This document shows, piece after piece, positions 34,161 to 47,238 of a stretch of 64,000 nt of DNA; position 1 is the first letter of the stretch, and each line of letters begins with the position of its first letter. The notes beneath the pieces are model-generated. The model was given only the letters and a program-made list of their open reading frames with translations. It was not told the origin of the DNA and ran no database searches. The position numbers and the translations under genes are program-made. Source of the DNA: Chrysemys picta bellii (taxonomy: Eukaryota > Chordata > Testudines > Emydidae); the NCBI RefSeq assembly GCF_011386835.1, contig NC_088794.1, forward strand, positions 68,272,434 through 68,336,433, given 5' to 3'.

Positions 34161-35040
34161 TGGGTCAATCACAAGCAGCTCTGTCAGTCTTGTATGCTCA
34201 CCTTTAAAATGGCACAGTGATAAATAAAGCAGGTTATGAGTAATAATTCCTGATTCATATGAGATGGTATAAAAATTGAAGCTTGTGAGCCTTTGGAACA
34301 GATTTCATGTTCAAAAACAGATTTAGAAAAGATACCATCTAACAGAAGTTTGTGAAAGGCCCTAAGCATCCTCAAAATCTAGCATCTGTTTCAAAAGAAA
34401 AAAAACAACTAAGTTAAAACATTGGCAATCCTGGTATAAATAAGCTGGCCCAGGAGTTCTAATGCATGCTTCAGGAGGACCCAAGAATGTGTGTGGTTTA
34501 CAGTGGCACAAACTACAAATGACTGAGCAATAAAAACTCAGAAACCTGACTCCAGTGAGAATCATTGAGAATATATGACCCTGTGTCAGTTCTCCAAAGC
34601 AGAAGTGAGTGTGGACAACAAGTTAAGGCAACTCCATTTTCTTGCATTTGTTGGACTTCTCAGAGGTAAAGTGGGAGAGTAGAAGAACGAGGAATCCATG
34701 ACATGCCAATAATTTGTCTATAGAATATTGCTCTCCTGAAGTTAGGATTTCAGGTGAAGAAAACGTGGTATGGTGTTATAAGAAGTAAAGTTCCCTCTCA
34801 TACACACACCATTCAACTGTTGGTTTCTCAAAATTTTGATATATTTTATTTCTTTAATTTTGTCACATATTGCCTGGTACTGACATTTTGGGCTATGCTT
34901 GGAAAATATGGCAACGGTTGAGTGGAGGGGGAAAAGACAAATGAAGTCTTCTACAGCTCTGGTTGTAGAAATGTACAATTAGCGATAAATCAAGAGAAGG
35001 AAGATCCTCTGATGTCCAGGATCACACTAGTGATATTCTA
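34161..35040. other. Non-coding spacer, nothing recognised
   Basis: AT-rich sequence up to a TTA target site at 35041. No gene or RNA is visible. Confidence 0.5.
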
Positions 35041-35043
35041 TTA

Positions 35044-35290
35044 GGGTATGTCTATACTTACCTCCGGGTCCGGCGGTAAGCAATTGATCTTCTAGGATCG
35101 ATCCCGGAAGTGCTCGCCGTCGACACCGGTACTCCTGCTCCGCGAGAGGAGTACGCGGAGTCGACGGGGGAGCCTGTCTGCCGCATCTGGACCTGAGGTA
35201 AGTTCGAACTAAGGTACTTCGACTTCAGCTACGTTATTAACTGAAGTTGCATATCTTAGTTCGAAGTGGGGGGTTAGTGTGGACCAGGCC
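35044..35290. mobile_element. PIF/Harbinger MITE, second copy (247 bp)
   Basis: Same family as 30603-30888. Ends GGGTATGTCTATAC and GTGTGGACCAGGCC are flanked by TTA (35041-35043 and 35291-35293). It shares 'gaggagtacgcggagtcgac' and 'gtaagttcgaactaaggtac'. Compared with the other copy it has lost the 'cgcgataaatcgaac' palindrome and part of the 3' 'acgttattcacgt' hairpin, so it is a more diverged, internally deleted copy. Confidence 0.9.
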
Positions 35291-35293
35291 TTA

Positions 35294-37218
35294 GAAAACT
35301 TGTATACAATTTTGGCCCTAGGAACATAGCGGTGATATGGCAGAGTCCCAGAAAGTTAAAGACAGAGTAAAAATGTTTTATAGGGCTGATCTGAGGGTCT
35401 GAGTTGCAATGAATAAACTTTTTTATTTATAGTGTTTAAATGAAAGGAGACAAAGGGTATAAAGGAGACCCTGAAGGAAAAGGAACAGATCATTGCCAAT
35501 AAGCCAAATTAAATGGTAACTAACCAAAAGTGACATAATTAATTGATATTAAGGAAAGATTATGATAAGGCTTATAAAGGAATCAGGTCAAATTTCTTGA
35601 CACAAAAGATAGCAGAAATATGAACGGGGTAAGGAATACATAGGGAAATAAGCCTGGTACACTTTAGGAATGAGAAGAACAAATGTCTACGTGCACTCAT
35701 AGTTTAAAATAGTGATATGTGAGTTGGCTGAGTTAAACTGGAGGAAAATCAATATGTTAAAAATATTCTCAGATGTGATAGAATGCAATGAAAGTGGTCC
35801 TATGACATGCCCTAAAGTGGTAGAATGTCTCTAAAACCTCTGTATTTTTCTTCAGCTATAAAACAAAGGTTTCTTTAATTGAACACCCTACAATGCTCTT
35901 AAATATCTTAAGCTCTGAAAAAATTAACAGGTAACATCTAATACAGATCAAAAGGAAATCTAGAAGAATTAGTGCTAGAATTTAAATTTTAGTGTCAGGA
36001 TGCACATCTAACATCTCAGCTCCACTTTCCTTTCCTCATTATCTGAGCCAAGATTTTGTGACAGTGTGAGCTTGTGTGATTGTTTTGCATGATCAGACTT
36101 ATATTTGACCAATGTTTATTGATGTGTAAGACTGTCTTCCAATGTAAGCTAATGACAGCATTCCACTACAGCAAAGAAATCCAGACTTCCCAAATGCAGT
36201 AAGTTCTATTCTCCACATTGCTGCTGCATAAATAGTGAAATCCTATTTTTGATCAACTGCTTAGATTCAGTCTGACAAAATCAAAACCATCTTATTCAGA
36301 ATTTGCTGGGGATTCAAATTGCCTGGCTACATGATCTTATCACATTTGATTTCAGACTCTTTCCAGATGCAAAAGTGAATACATCCTGCGGATGCAAAAC
36401 CACTGCCAGGTCACATTAGAAATAGTGCACTAAGGAAGGCATCTCTTTCTCACTAGATTAGTTCATTTTGATTATCTTCGTACTGTGCTGCTGGACACTA
36501 AATGCAAGTCAGCGTTTATTATAAGGGAAACAAATATGAATGCTTTTTTCCTTGTAGTGACTAAAAGATACTGTTTTCTTTCAAGAGGTATAACTGTTCT
36601 TGAGAACTAAGCTAAAATCAGCAAGCTATAGGGCCAAATTCACAGTTGCACTTACTAAGCGCTAGGCAAAGTTGATAGGGATAGGTCACAAAGAAGCTGT
36701 TGGTTGCTTCCTGATCCTGAGGCCAATTCTATGCAGGCCTAAACCCCAGAGTAGTTTAGAACAACTTCAAAGCTACTTTGAATTATACCAGTTAGCTATG
36801 GCCCCAAGCAGCCATTACACCAATGGTGTGTACCCACTCGTTTAAATCTATTTGGCACCAGAAAGATCAGTTGAAAGTAGTCTTATCAAACTCATAGTTC
36901 TTAATGCCAAAGAATACTGATTTTCAAACAATAATTACAATAAAACAATTATAACAACAAAAACTGAACATATTTTATGGGGTAAAGGTCACAATATTCC
37001 AACATGGATGGTGAAAAATAGTTGAAGTCATTTAGGTACCTAACTTAAGCACCTACATTTGAAAAAAAAATTGCTAACCACCTAACCTAGCAGTACAATC
37101 ACACAAGCCAAAATATCATGAGACATTTTATAATGGGTACATAGCCTGTTATTTTAAAATTATAATTTAAAGCCTTGTATATTTAAAATCCCTCAGTTAG
37201 ACATAAGCTGACATTGCA
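35294..37218. other. AT-rich non-coding DNA, nothing certain
   Basis: No coding exon or repeat boundary. Weak 'gggccaaattcacag'-type module words occur near 36630-36800. Confidence 0.5.
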
Positions 37219-37255
37219 GTGGTAAGAATGAGAATGACACACATCTCCAACTTTA

Positions 37256-38303
37256 ATGAATCCCACATCTACCATCCTAGCCACCCTTTTGCTACCTTTG
37301 ACTCACTCCTCAAACAGTGCACTTCTCTTTCCACACAAGATGCAACTCTCTTCTCTGTCACAGATGCAAAAAAAGTTTCTCATTTTCTATCCTCCTCTAA
37401 CCACTCCCCTCACCCTAGTGACCCTATCCTATCTCCTGATCTGCCTCTGGCCCACTATCATCTGCTCCCTTACCCTTCCCCCTGGCTCTTTCTGCTCACA
37501 ATACAGGCATACTCCAGTCTTTCCCATCTTGATTCCATCACCACCATTTTCCCCACTTACCTCTCCAACTAAATCTCTGGTCTCTCATTCATCTCTAAGC
37601 TGTCTACAATTGCTTTCTGGAGTTCATCACCTCCTATGCCATCATAGACCTCTCCAGTCTGGCTTCCACCCCTTGTATTCCACTGAAACTGCTTTCACCA
37701 ACGTTAATGACCTCTTCCTAGCTAAAGCTCAGAAGCAGTACTCCATCCCCATCCTCCTCATCCTGTCAGCCACCTTTAGCCCAGTTGACCATGCTCCTCC
37801 TCTTGAAATCTTGTCCTCCCTTGGCTTCCATAACTCTGTACTCTCCTGATACCTCTGTAATCACTCCTTCAGCTTGTCCTGTAGAGGATCTTCCTCATCT
37901 GCCCTACAACATCAGGTCAAGCTCAACAAGGCTAATCTTCTCCCCAAGCTCTCCCCCGCCACCTTCTTTGTTGATCATTGTGAACACCACCATCATCCTG
38001 CTGGTCACTAGGCCATAACCTGGGCATCATCTTCAACTCGGACCTCTCTCTAGGTCTTCACATCCAAGCTATATCTAAATCTTGACAATTCTTTCTGAAT
38101 AACATCTCTAAAGCGTGGCCTTTCTTATCCATCCATGCAGCTAAAACTCATCCAAGCACTCATCATTTCATGCAACAGTTACTGCAATATCCTTCTCTCT
38201 GGCTTTGAGAAATGCAATCTTGTCTGGCTCAGATTCATTAGGAATAGTACCGCTAAGATAATTTTCCTAGGCCGTTGTTTTGACCATGTCATCTTTCTCT
38301 TTG
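37256..38303 (+). pseudogene. L2 ORF2 reverse-transcriptase remnant, inactive
   Basis: The frame 37256-37849 ends with NDLFLAKAQKQYS, then LLILSATFSPVDH and LEILSSLGFHNSVLS. This is the region around RT motif A of L2-family ORF2, where a catalytic Asp and a second Asp are normally present (D-L-S-A-A-F-D); here they are Ile and Ser, so the enzyme is dead. After frameshifts, 38135-38310 reads LIQALIISCNSYCNILLSGF and STAKIIF, matching the thumb-side C-terminal part. The middle of RT, including the YADD/FADD region, is deleted or unrecognisable. Confidence 0.8.
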
Positions 38304-38311
38304 AATCCCTC

Positions 38312-39451
38312 TGTGACGGGTTGGATCATAGAAACCTCCTTGGGAGCTGCCACCTAATGTACCAAGACCACCTCTGCTCCTGTTTTCCCTGCCAGCTCAG
38401 GACTCCAGCACCCTGTCTTGCTGAGCCAGACACTCCCGTCTCTCCAGCACAGACCCAGGGTCTGAATTACTTCCCCCAAAGCTGCAGGTTTACCTGAAAA
38501 CAGCTCACAAAAGTGTGCTTGTCTTTAGCACTCAGATGCCCAACTCCCAATGGGGTCTAAACCCAAATAAATCTGTGTTACCCTGTATAAAGCTTATGCA
38601 GGGTAAACTCATAAATTGTTTGCCCTCTATAACACTGATAGAGAGATATGCACAGTTGTTTGCTCCCCCAGGTATTAATACATACTCTGAGTTAATTAAT
38701 AAGTGATTTTATTAAATACAGAAAGTAGGATTTAAGTGGTTCCAGGTAGTAACAGACAGAACAAAGTCACCAAGCAAAATAAAATAAAATGCACAAATCT
38801 ATGTCTAATCAAACTGAATACAGATAATCTCACCTCAGAGATGCTTCAGAAAGTTTTTTTCTCAGACTGGACACTTTCCAGGCCTAGGAACAATTCTTTC
38901 CCCTGGTACAGCTCTTGTTCCAGCTTAGGTGGTAGCTAGGGGATTCTTCATGATGGCTCTCCTCTCTTCCCCTCTCTTCTGTTCCACCCCTTTATATATC
39001 TTTTGCATAAGGCAGGAACCCTTTGTCCCTCTGGGTCCCCCCCCCCCCCGCTGGAAAAGCACCAGGTTAAAGATGGATTCCAGTTCAGGTGACATGATCA
39101 CATGTCACTGCAAGAATTCATTACCCACTTGCCAGCACACACATATACAGGAAGACTCACAGGTAAAACACAGTCATCTGCAGACAATGGGAGTCATTCG
39201 TCAAGATTCCAAACCACCATTAATGGCCCACACTTTGCATAATTACAACAGGCCCTCAGAGTTTTATTTTATGTTTCTAGTTTTAGATACAAGAGTGGTA
39301 CATTTATACAAATAGGATGATCACACTCATTAGATTATAAGCTTTGTAATGATACCTTACAAGAGACCTTTTGCATGAAGCACATTCCAGTTACGTTATA
39401 TTTACTTATTATCATGTTTTTATAAAACCATATAGACTGCACAACGTCACA
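38312..39451 (-). mobile_element. Solo ERV LTR, copy 1 (1140 bp) inside L2
   Basis: Plus-strand ends are TGTGACGGG and CGTCACA, giving TG...CA on both strands. A perfect 5-bp duplication CCCTC flanks it (38307-38311 and 39452-39456). On the minus strand a TATA-like GATATATAAAGGGG lies at about 38987-39000 and an AATAAA at 38708-38713 downstream, placing U3, R and U5 in that order. No gag, pol or env lies beside it, so the internal part was removed by LTR-LTR recombination. It is clearly the same family as 47239-48416. Confidence 0.9.
38991..39000 (-). promoter_or_regulatory. TATA-like box of LTR copy 1
   Basis: GATATATAAA on the minus strand, about 450 bp from the LTR 5' end, with an AATAAA about 280 bp downstream. 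Position and spacing fit a retroviral core promoter. Whether it is active cannot be told. Confidence 0.45.
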
Positions 39452-39990
39452 CCCTCCACCTGCTCCTGCTTCTCTATTGCATCAAACATAAGCTGCTGGT
39501 CTTCACTTTCAAGCCCTTTCATAGTTAACTGCCATCTCTCATTTGCTATTGAGCTGTCAACATTCATCTCCAAGCAGTTCATGATTTCAGCATCCATTTC
39601 CCACTTGTTAAATTTTCAAACAAGCATCATCATGCTTTTTCCCATTCTTCCCTACATCCTTGGATGGTGCTCCCCATAAATATCTGCAAAGCTACCTCAC
39701 TATCCACCTTCAAATCCCCCCTAAAACTCTTTTTATTGTGAGTCCTACAAAAAACTTGACAATGGTCAGATTCTGGTGCACAGAGACGACTGCCTATTGT
39801 GCACACCAATTTCATCTCATTGTTTCCTTGTATTTCATTTGTCTGTATCCATTTGTTGTCCTATACTTTGATTAGGAGACCCTTAGGACAGGGACTGGTT
39901 TTGTTCTGTTGTATAGCGCAGAGCACAATACAGACCTGGTCCATTACTTGGTCTCCTAAATGCTATCGTAATACAAATAAATAATGTGGA

Positions 39991-42385
39991 ATGCAGAATA
40001 TTAGAGTAGAGAATTACCATTTGGATCTGAGGAAAGAAAAGTTTGCCCATTTAATAATAATTCTGCAATATGACCTATGCTAGCCTGGCCATGTAGAATT
40101 TCTCTTTTAGCTAGAAGTCATTGTCAGGAAAAAAATTACTTGCAATCCCTATTTTAGCGGTACTTCCAGCCATGATTGGAAGCAGAAGTGCTGGAAATCT
40201 CATATAAAAGTAATTCTCCTTGAGATCTGCAACACAGTTTAGCAGCTACATGACATTCAAATACTTGGATAAGTTGCTGAGCTTTTGGATGCTTGGCCTA
40301 ACAGAAACTGAACTTCAAACCGTGGCTGATTTAAGAGAGAGAAAAAAAAACTTTTCTGAGTCCACGTAATAACTTAGCAACAATGGAAATAGCACTAGTT
40401 GCTTTAAAAAGTCATTCCCTAAATGAGGAAGTGGTGTACTGATCTCAAATTTTAGCCAATTTAAGAAAATCTTGCCTGTAGGCGTGGAAGGTATAAATGG
40501 TCTCACAAATTGCCACCTGGAAAGGAAATTAATTTTAATCTTTAGTGAAAATTACACAAGTCAATAAAGTCAGTATTATTGAACGTTATTTGGCAAAACA
40601 AAACTTGGATTCAGCTTTTCCTTCTGCCTCTCTAGCAATCCTAATTGACTTCTCTGCTGGCTCATCCAACGCTGAGGATTCTGATATCACCTTGCCATGT
40701 TGCAAAGAGAGGACACCAGTATTTTCACGGGTTACTCATCAAGGAAGGCAGCAATGGTCACAGATAAGTATTTTATGTCTCTTTGGACTCACCAACTGCT
40801 TTGGTTAAAGAAAGGGAGTGGATGCTTTTTGATGCACTTGATTGCCTTCAGCAATTTACATAGCTCTACCTATAAACTCCTTGAAGTTTTAACAGTCTTT
40901 GATTATTGCTACTTCAATCTTGTAAAACAAATTGTGAAGTCTGGAACTTTTTGCTGTTGATATGTGATGCAAACTGCCCATTGCTATTTTGACTTAAAAA
41001 CAAAACAAATCAAAACCAAGACAATAGCCATCAAGGTCAGGAACTTTAAAAAAAAAATCAGTTGTAAGCAGTGATCAGTTTCCATCTCTCTAACAAGCAC
41101 CCCCCCCCCCAAGATTTTCCATTATTATTCAGGACCTCATGCTCTCCAGCATTAGAGGTGGTCAGCATTTTGGACCCTGGAGGTCAAGGTCTTCCACCTG
41201 AGCAGTTGCTTTATTCAAGAGCTTTACAGACTTCTGCTTCTCAAGCCAGATGTTTGCCAGTCCAGATTTTGTCAAATTATTCATCATCAGTATGGAATCA
41301 GATATTTCTATACACATTTCGTCTGACTGATCGGAACATTTCCATGCACCTGTCTTCCCTGTTGATTTAAGCCTCAAACACCAGATGGAAGCTAACAAAT
41401 TACAGTTAATTTAATAAAAGGCTAAATGGCTATTGGCTATTATTACTGTCAGAAAAATCTGTTGAGGGATGGCATAGAAAAACCCTGGAATAATTTATTA
41501 TTATGACATCCCACATAGCAACTTCACATGTGCCCTCATGAACTCTGACTTCCCATGAGCTGCAACTCTGTGTGACCACCTGAGGGGACTTGAGTCTCGT
41601 GTGCAAAGTCATAATAGGGATTTAACAGGTTTTTGTTAGTTAGCCTTTTGCCCCTGACTTCCCTCCTTTCAGGCACCAAGGATGAATTTCAGGGAACTTC
41701 AACATCAATGCCTGTCTCTATAGCCATGGTACCAATGACAGTCACTTCTCTTCATCCTAGCTATCCTCACTAATGTCCTGAATCATGGCATCTTTTATCC
41801 TGCTGGATAGAAAAGCTGTCTTTTCAGAAGAGAACATGTGCATTTGGAGGCTTTAGAAGCAGGCTTTTTAGATGACATTTTAGTGAGGTCTTTTTAAAAA
41901 CAAACTGGCCATGATACTGAGGAACGGCATCAGTCAGACATGTGGTTCAGAAGCCTATGAAGAGCAGCTTGGGATCCTGCTACCTCACAGTTGCTAAGGA
42001 GCCATGCGCAACACGCAGGGTAATTTGTGGTCCAGTTAGCAGGGCACTTTAAAGCAATTGGATTGGAGGTCATGAAAGCAGCTCTGTTGCCTATGAGGAG
42101 GCTGCACTACAAATTTAGGAACACTTTAAAAAATAAATTCAAGCTTTCTGGAACTGGGAGCCCCAGTAAAAGGAGGAACCGGAGCAGAGATAATCCTCAG
42201 ACGCAAACCCTAAAGAGAGAACTAGGATAATGGAGGAGTACCTAAGGAGGGAAGACATTCTGAGGTTGTGCAGCAGCTGGCCACCTGGACTGGGCATTAT
42301 AAAGCTGCAAACTATCTAGGCATGACAACATTGGAAATCTTGATAGCTTGATCTGGCTTTCTAATAAAAAAGCCAAATGGAACCT
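39991..42385. other. Non-coding spacer, nothing certain
   Basis: A C-run lies at 41100-41110. No exon, RNA or repeat boundary is supported. The 41980-42380 part has LINE-like purine-rich texture and may belong to the CR1 that follows. Confidence 0.4.
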
Positions 42386-42870
42386 GCTTGAGTAGCAATC
42401 TTGTTCCTGCAAAGGATGATCATGCAGACATAAGTGGATCTACAGGAATAAGTCCTTCAAGATATTCTGTTTCCAGAAATTGCCGATTACCAGAGGTGCC
42501 TGCATCCACTTTTCTGTCACAAGATCATGTACCAGCAATGGTCAATGAGGGTCTGGCTAGAGAATCTTGCCTGCATGCTCGGGGTTCTACTGATCGCCAT
42601 ATTTGGGGTCGGGAAGGAATTTTCCTCCAGGGTAGATTGGCAGAGGCCCTGGAGGTTTTTCGCCTTCCTCCACAGCATGGGGCGTGGGTCACTAGCTGGG
42701 GGATACTCTGCGACTTGAAGTCTTTAAATCACAAGATCTGGGGACTTCAACAGCTGAGTCAAGGGAAAGGGGGTGGATCAGCTTTTGTGGCCTGCATCAT
42801 GCGGGAGGTCAGACTAGATGATCATAATGGTCCCTTCTGACCTGAAAGTCTATGAGTCTATGAGTCAATG
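42386..42870 (+). mobile_element. CR1 LINE 3' untranslated region
   Basis: Landmarks include 'gggtcgggaaggaattttcc', 'ggcagaggccctggaggttt', 'gcgggaggtcagactagatg', 'atcataatggtcccttctga' and the terminal (AGTCTATG)n at 42846-42863. This is the conserved 3' end of a turtle-type CR1 subfamily, different from the ATTCTATG-tailed copy at 54.2 kb. A 150-codon frame across it is not a gene. Confidence 0.85.
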
Positions 42871-44789
42871 GCATGGCAGTGAATACCATTACAGCTGCAG
42901 TTATTCTGAATGGCTTCACGGCTGGCTGACAACACTGCAAATTTTATTTGTGTCACTGTAGGACTGCATACTACTGTACTTACATACCAAGAAAGAAAAT
43001 GTGCTGTTCTTAGGGTAGCTAGATTCTCTTTTACAGTTTTTTTGGTGTCCATTCAAGTGGTAGAAAAATTGACATTTAAGAAATGTCAAAGTCAGTTACA
43101 TTTTTATTACAGTGCATATAAATGGTGTACTAAAATAAGGCCCTCCACTATAGCCATTGTAGGTTTCCTATTACTGTGGGTTCCAAGATCTCTCTTTTTC
43201 ATTCAAGAAGTGAAGATCATATGCAGCCTTACTTCCTGCTGACATTATTTCAGCCTGGATTTGCAAAGCTGCTTTGCTTAAAATGAAATGTAGTCAGAGA
43301 AAGGGGATTGTGAATCAATAACATTTTTTGAATTATTAACCCTTGATCAGATTTGGCATCAGACCAAAGAGACCATGGTGTTCTTTTCTAAGTTGGAAAA
43401 TATTTTCCAAACTGAGGGTCACAGCATTTATTCAGCACATACTGAGAATCTTGACTGTGCAGAAATAAGAACTAACTAGTACAGTGAGATGCTCTTCTAC
43501 TAGCTGCAGGTTCTTGGATGGGGGCCAACAATATTTTAATCTGAGTCTGCCTCTATGATGCAGTGTGGTACAGTATTTACCTTATGGAGATGTCTAGATT
43601 AGTGGATTATAAAAGGAAAAAGATTAAGCAACATCTACAGATCCCACACTCTGAATCCTGATGCCTCAATGCCACAAATATAGGATTTTTTCCTTTCTTT
43701 ATTAGAGCCATAGTTATATACATTTTGGGGTTGGGCAAGAAATGAAAATAAAATGATTTTCTAGAAAGTTTCCTTTTCTACAGAAGAGATATAGCTGCTT
43801 AAAATACTGCAATATACACGAAAGACTAGCAAGTGCTGAGGAAAACATACATACTGTATCATTTATACCTATTCATATTCATCTTAGGCATGTTGAAGTC
43901 CAATAGTATCTAACTTGAGCAAGCTTTAACCCCAACAGCTTCATTGTTTTTGCATGGCATGTAAATAAGAACAGAACTTTGTTTTAAAATGCTTTATATC
44001 ACCCATTGTGTCTGAGAATTTGGATAAAAAGGCAGGCAGTTTGTCAGTTTTTCAATAGAAAAGACTAGAAACCACCATCATACACAACAAACATGAAATA
44101 ACAAGAAGTTGGCTGTCTGTGTGGTTCCCCTCTCCCCCAAAATAGCAAACACTTATTCAGCCACTCCATCAGGTGCACATGGATAGTGTTCATTGCACCT
44201 GAAAAGAGAGAAATCAGGATGGTGACTGTGGGGACACAAGCTGTCCTAATTTGTGCTAATAATATTAATCCCCTAATGGTTGTTCTACCATCCTATGATC
44301 TCCAGAATGCAACATGCTCCATTCTACTTCCAGAGCACCCCTGGATTGATGGCCTCCATTCTATTTCATAGAGGCCAGGAATTCTATGCCCAATTAGCAG
44401 TTTAAGACAGCTTTCTAATCCCCGCTACACTGCTGGAAAGGGTGCAAAGGGAACAAAGTGGGGTGGAGGATTTGGACCATAATGTACAGCTCTCTGAGCT
44501 AGAGTTGACTGGAAAACTGAATTCCATCCTCAGAAAATTTAGGAGTTTTGTGAAAACAGGTTGTCCCAATTTGGGACCAAATTAAAAACCTGGAAACATT
44601 TTCTGGAACCGCAATTCTGAAAAATTCCCTTTTAGAAGAACCAAAACAAAAGTTATCAGCTTGTCAGCTGTCGACCTGGAAGGTGCTTAGTTCAATGTTT
44701 TCATGAGCATGAAAACTATTTAAAAACCCAATAACTTATCTACAGAAATGTCCAGTACCATGATGTACTACTCACTAGTTAGTATAGAC
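42871..44789. other. Non-coding spacer, nothing certain
   Basis: AT-rich. The 44520-44640 part contains 'tcagaaaatttagg' and 'gaaacattttctgg' words of a possible AT-rich repeat. No gene is seen. Confidence 0.45.
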
Positions 44790-45153
44790 CAGGGGCTCTC
44801 AAACTTCATTGCACTGCAACCCTATTCTGACAACAAAAATTACAACACGAACCCAGGAAGGTGGATCAAAGCATGGGCCTGCCCAAGCTCTGCCACACTG
44901 ATGGGGAGGGGCCAAAGCCCGAGCCCCACTGGCCTGGGCAGAAGGGCCGAAGCTCAAGGGCATCAGCCCCAGGCAGGGGGGCTGTAACTTGAGCCGTGCT
45001 GCCCAGGGCGGAAGCCTTCAGGCTTTGGCCCAGAGTGGTGGGGCTCAGGCTTTGGCCCTGGGCCCCAGCAAGTCTAAGCCTGCCCTGGTGACTCTATTAA
45101 AATGGGGTCACGAGCCCAATTTGGGGTCCTGACCCACAGTTTGAGAACCGCTG
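44790..45153. mobile_element. hAT MITE, CAGGGGCTCTCAAAC family (364 bp)
   Basis: Starts CAGGGGCTCTCAAACTT and ends GTTTGAGAACCGCTG, near-inverted ends typical of a hAT family widespread in amniotes. A perfect 8-bp duplication GTATAGAC flanks it (44782-44789 and 45154-45161). The GC-rich centre contains repeated 'ggctttggccc' and 'gcccagg' words. There is no transposase. Confidence 0.93.
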
Positions 45154-45952
45154 GTATAGACCAATTGCTAAGGCAAGATTTATTTATTTATTTATTTATT
45201 TTAAGAAGCAATCCAGCACCTGAATGTTTAGCTAACACTTAGCCAATTTAGAGCAGAATCAGTAATGGAAAATTATATAGTTTATAGAAGATAAAGAGTA
45301 TCAAAACAAACAAACAAACAAAAACACCCCAGAACAGATGAAAGCAAGAAGGCACAGCCAGGGAAAACAAACCTACCTCATAAAAGAAAGAGTAAAAAAT
45401 AATCAGAAAGTTTTTAAAAAGCACCATAAAATAAAATGCATTGAGGGATAAATCTACATCACTACCAGGATGTTGATGACCCAGAGGCTGTTTTCCCATA
45501 CAAAACAAAAATAAAATCAACTAGAAATAGGGCATGTTAAACTGCTTAAGCAAGGTAGCATGCTGAGGGATAACACAGGATTACCACTGAAGTGGGGGAG
45601 GGAGTATAAAAGCAAAATTCCAAAGAAATTAAAACAAATAAACAAACAAGCCAGCAACTCTCCTGAAAAACAAAAAACTGAGAATAATCTGGACAACTTG
45701 TTGTTCCTAAACCACCACAATTGTGTGTTCAAGGCATTACTGAGATGTTAAAATGCCACAAGAAGTATATAATAAGTGTTCTGTTAGTATGGTTAACAAC
45801 ATCAACCAAAAAACCAAACAACCAACCAAAAAAAACCCCACCATAAGTCCTGATTGGATGGACAAACTCAGCAGGATCACTAAGGTTGTATGACTCAAAC
45901 TAGCAATAACATAAGGTATAATGGAGCAAATTGAAGTAAGAACACTACAGAA
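45154..45952. other. A-rich non-coding spacer with two short tandem repeats
   Basis: (TTTA)n at 45179-45203 and (CAAA)n at about 45304-45322. The remainder is A-rich on the plus strand. Short frames of 60-90 codons are not supported. Confidence 0.5.
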
Positions 45953-45957
45953 CTAGG

Positions 45958-47047
45958 TGTGACAGTGCTACCTGTAGGAGCCAGCTGAGGTCACTTAATT
46001 AGGGGGAACTGCAAACAAAACGGGGCAGACAAACACCAAAAGCTGGTGGTTATTTCAATACTTAGATTCACCAAGCCAGCACAAAACAGCTTCTATAGTA
46101 CCTTACAGGTTACTTAAAAGTTCAAACAATGCAGTTTCCTTAAAGTTCCCAGCCTCAAGCCTTCATCCAGACACACCTGTTAGTTATTTCAGGATTACTG
46201 AAAATCTTATTTCATCATATAAAAGAAAAGGTTCTTCCAATCCCAAAGGATCAACCACATACCCAGGTTCAATTATAACTTAGATCTTACCCAAAATACA
46301 CGCTTTAGCCAATTCTTATTAACTAAACTAAAATTTATTTAAAAAAAAAAAGAAAAGAGAGAGAGTGTTGGTTAAAAGATCAATATTCATATAGACTTGA
46401 ATTCAATTCTTGAGTTCAGATACATAGCAGACATGAGCTTGTAGTTGTCAAAAGTCCTTTTAGATATAGTCCATAGGTTATAGTTCAATGTCCATATTCA
46501 GGACATTGCTCCAGTCAATGACTGGGGATCTCAATCCTTGTGGCTTAAGGTTTCCCCCTCTTGAAACCCAAAGCAGATTTGAGATGCAGCAGGATCGTGT
46601 CCCAGGGTTCTTGTACATTTCCAGCAGCCTTTCGGCCTGAGAAAACAATAGGCTTAATTCTCCTTCCAAACATCCTGGCAATTAGCACAGGGTAATTTAT
46701 CCATTAAACAGTTCAGATACAGGTTACCACAACCTTCAAAGAGACATATAGACAATAATACTATTTTACTCAAGTATCATCACAAATGTTAATATTTCTT
46801 TTTTGATCTTTGAATTAAAGTTATAGCAATAGACAAGACTTGTTTGCTTACATCACAAGACCTGAGCAAACATCTACCCTTGAGATTTCTAACAATGTAG
46901 ACTTGCATTTCAAAGCTCTATTCATTCACCTATCTTCCTAACATGTCCTTAAGCTTCACCATGGGTCAGGTCAGTCTGCGAGTTAATTAACTCTTTCTGG
47001 CCCTGTCACCTTTCAATGAGATATTATATTATACTTATAACATCACA
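45958..47047 (-). mobile_element. Solo ERV LTR, different family (1090 bp)
   Basis: Plus-strand ends are TGTGACAGTG and AACATCACA. A perfect 5-bp duplication CTAGG flanks it (45953-45957 and 47048-47052). On the minus strand it would begin TGTGATGTTATAAG and end CACTGTCACA. AATAAA on that strand near 46335 supports the orientation. It is not closely similar to the other two LTRs outside the first few bases. No internal retroviral genes adjoin it. Confidence 0.88.
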
Positions 47048-47052
47048 CTAGG

Positions 47053-47238
47053 CTCTTCTCTAAGCCTGTGTCATTCCTTGCCCCTTCCAGCCCAGTTCCT
47101 CCCTGGTGATTTGCTCTCCCCAGCTCCCTTCCTCCAAGTTGTCAAACCTGAAAATGTCCCCCTCGCCCCAGATTCCACCCTGAGACCCAGTTCCCCTTCT
47201 CAAGGTCCTCTTTTGACCCTCACACTCCCAAAACTTCC
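47053..47238. other. C-rich unclassified sequence between two LTRs
   Basis: A C/T-rich stretch of 186 bp ('ttccttgccccttccagccc', 'cctgaaaatgtccccctcgc'). It may be the left part of a repeat continuing at 48422, with LTR copy 2 inserted in it. Confidence 0.4.

Larger units (their letters stand above)
37219..39990 (+). mobile_element. L2-type LINE, ORF2 part to 3' end, split by a solo LTR
   Basis: The 5' piece (37219-38306) is strongly C/T-biased and reads as L2 ORF2. The 3' piece (39457 to about 39990) continues the same element through the C-terminal reading 'FKSPLKLFLL'-like to the 3' end with 'gacagggactggttttgttc' and 'gtaatacaaataaataat'. The element is 5'-truncated, as most LINEs are. 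The interrupting solo LTR occupies 38312-39451, with CCCTC on both sides. Confidence 0.85.
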
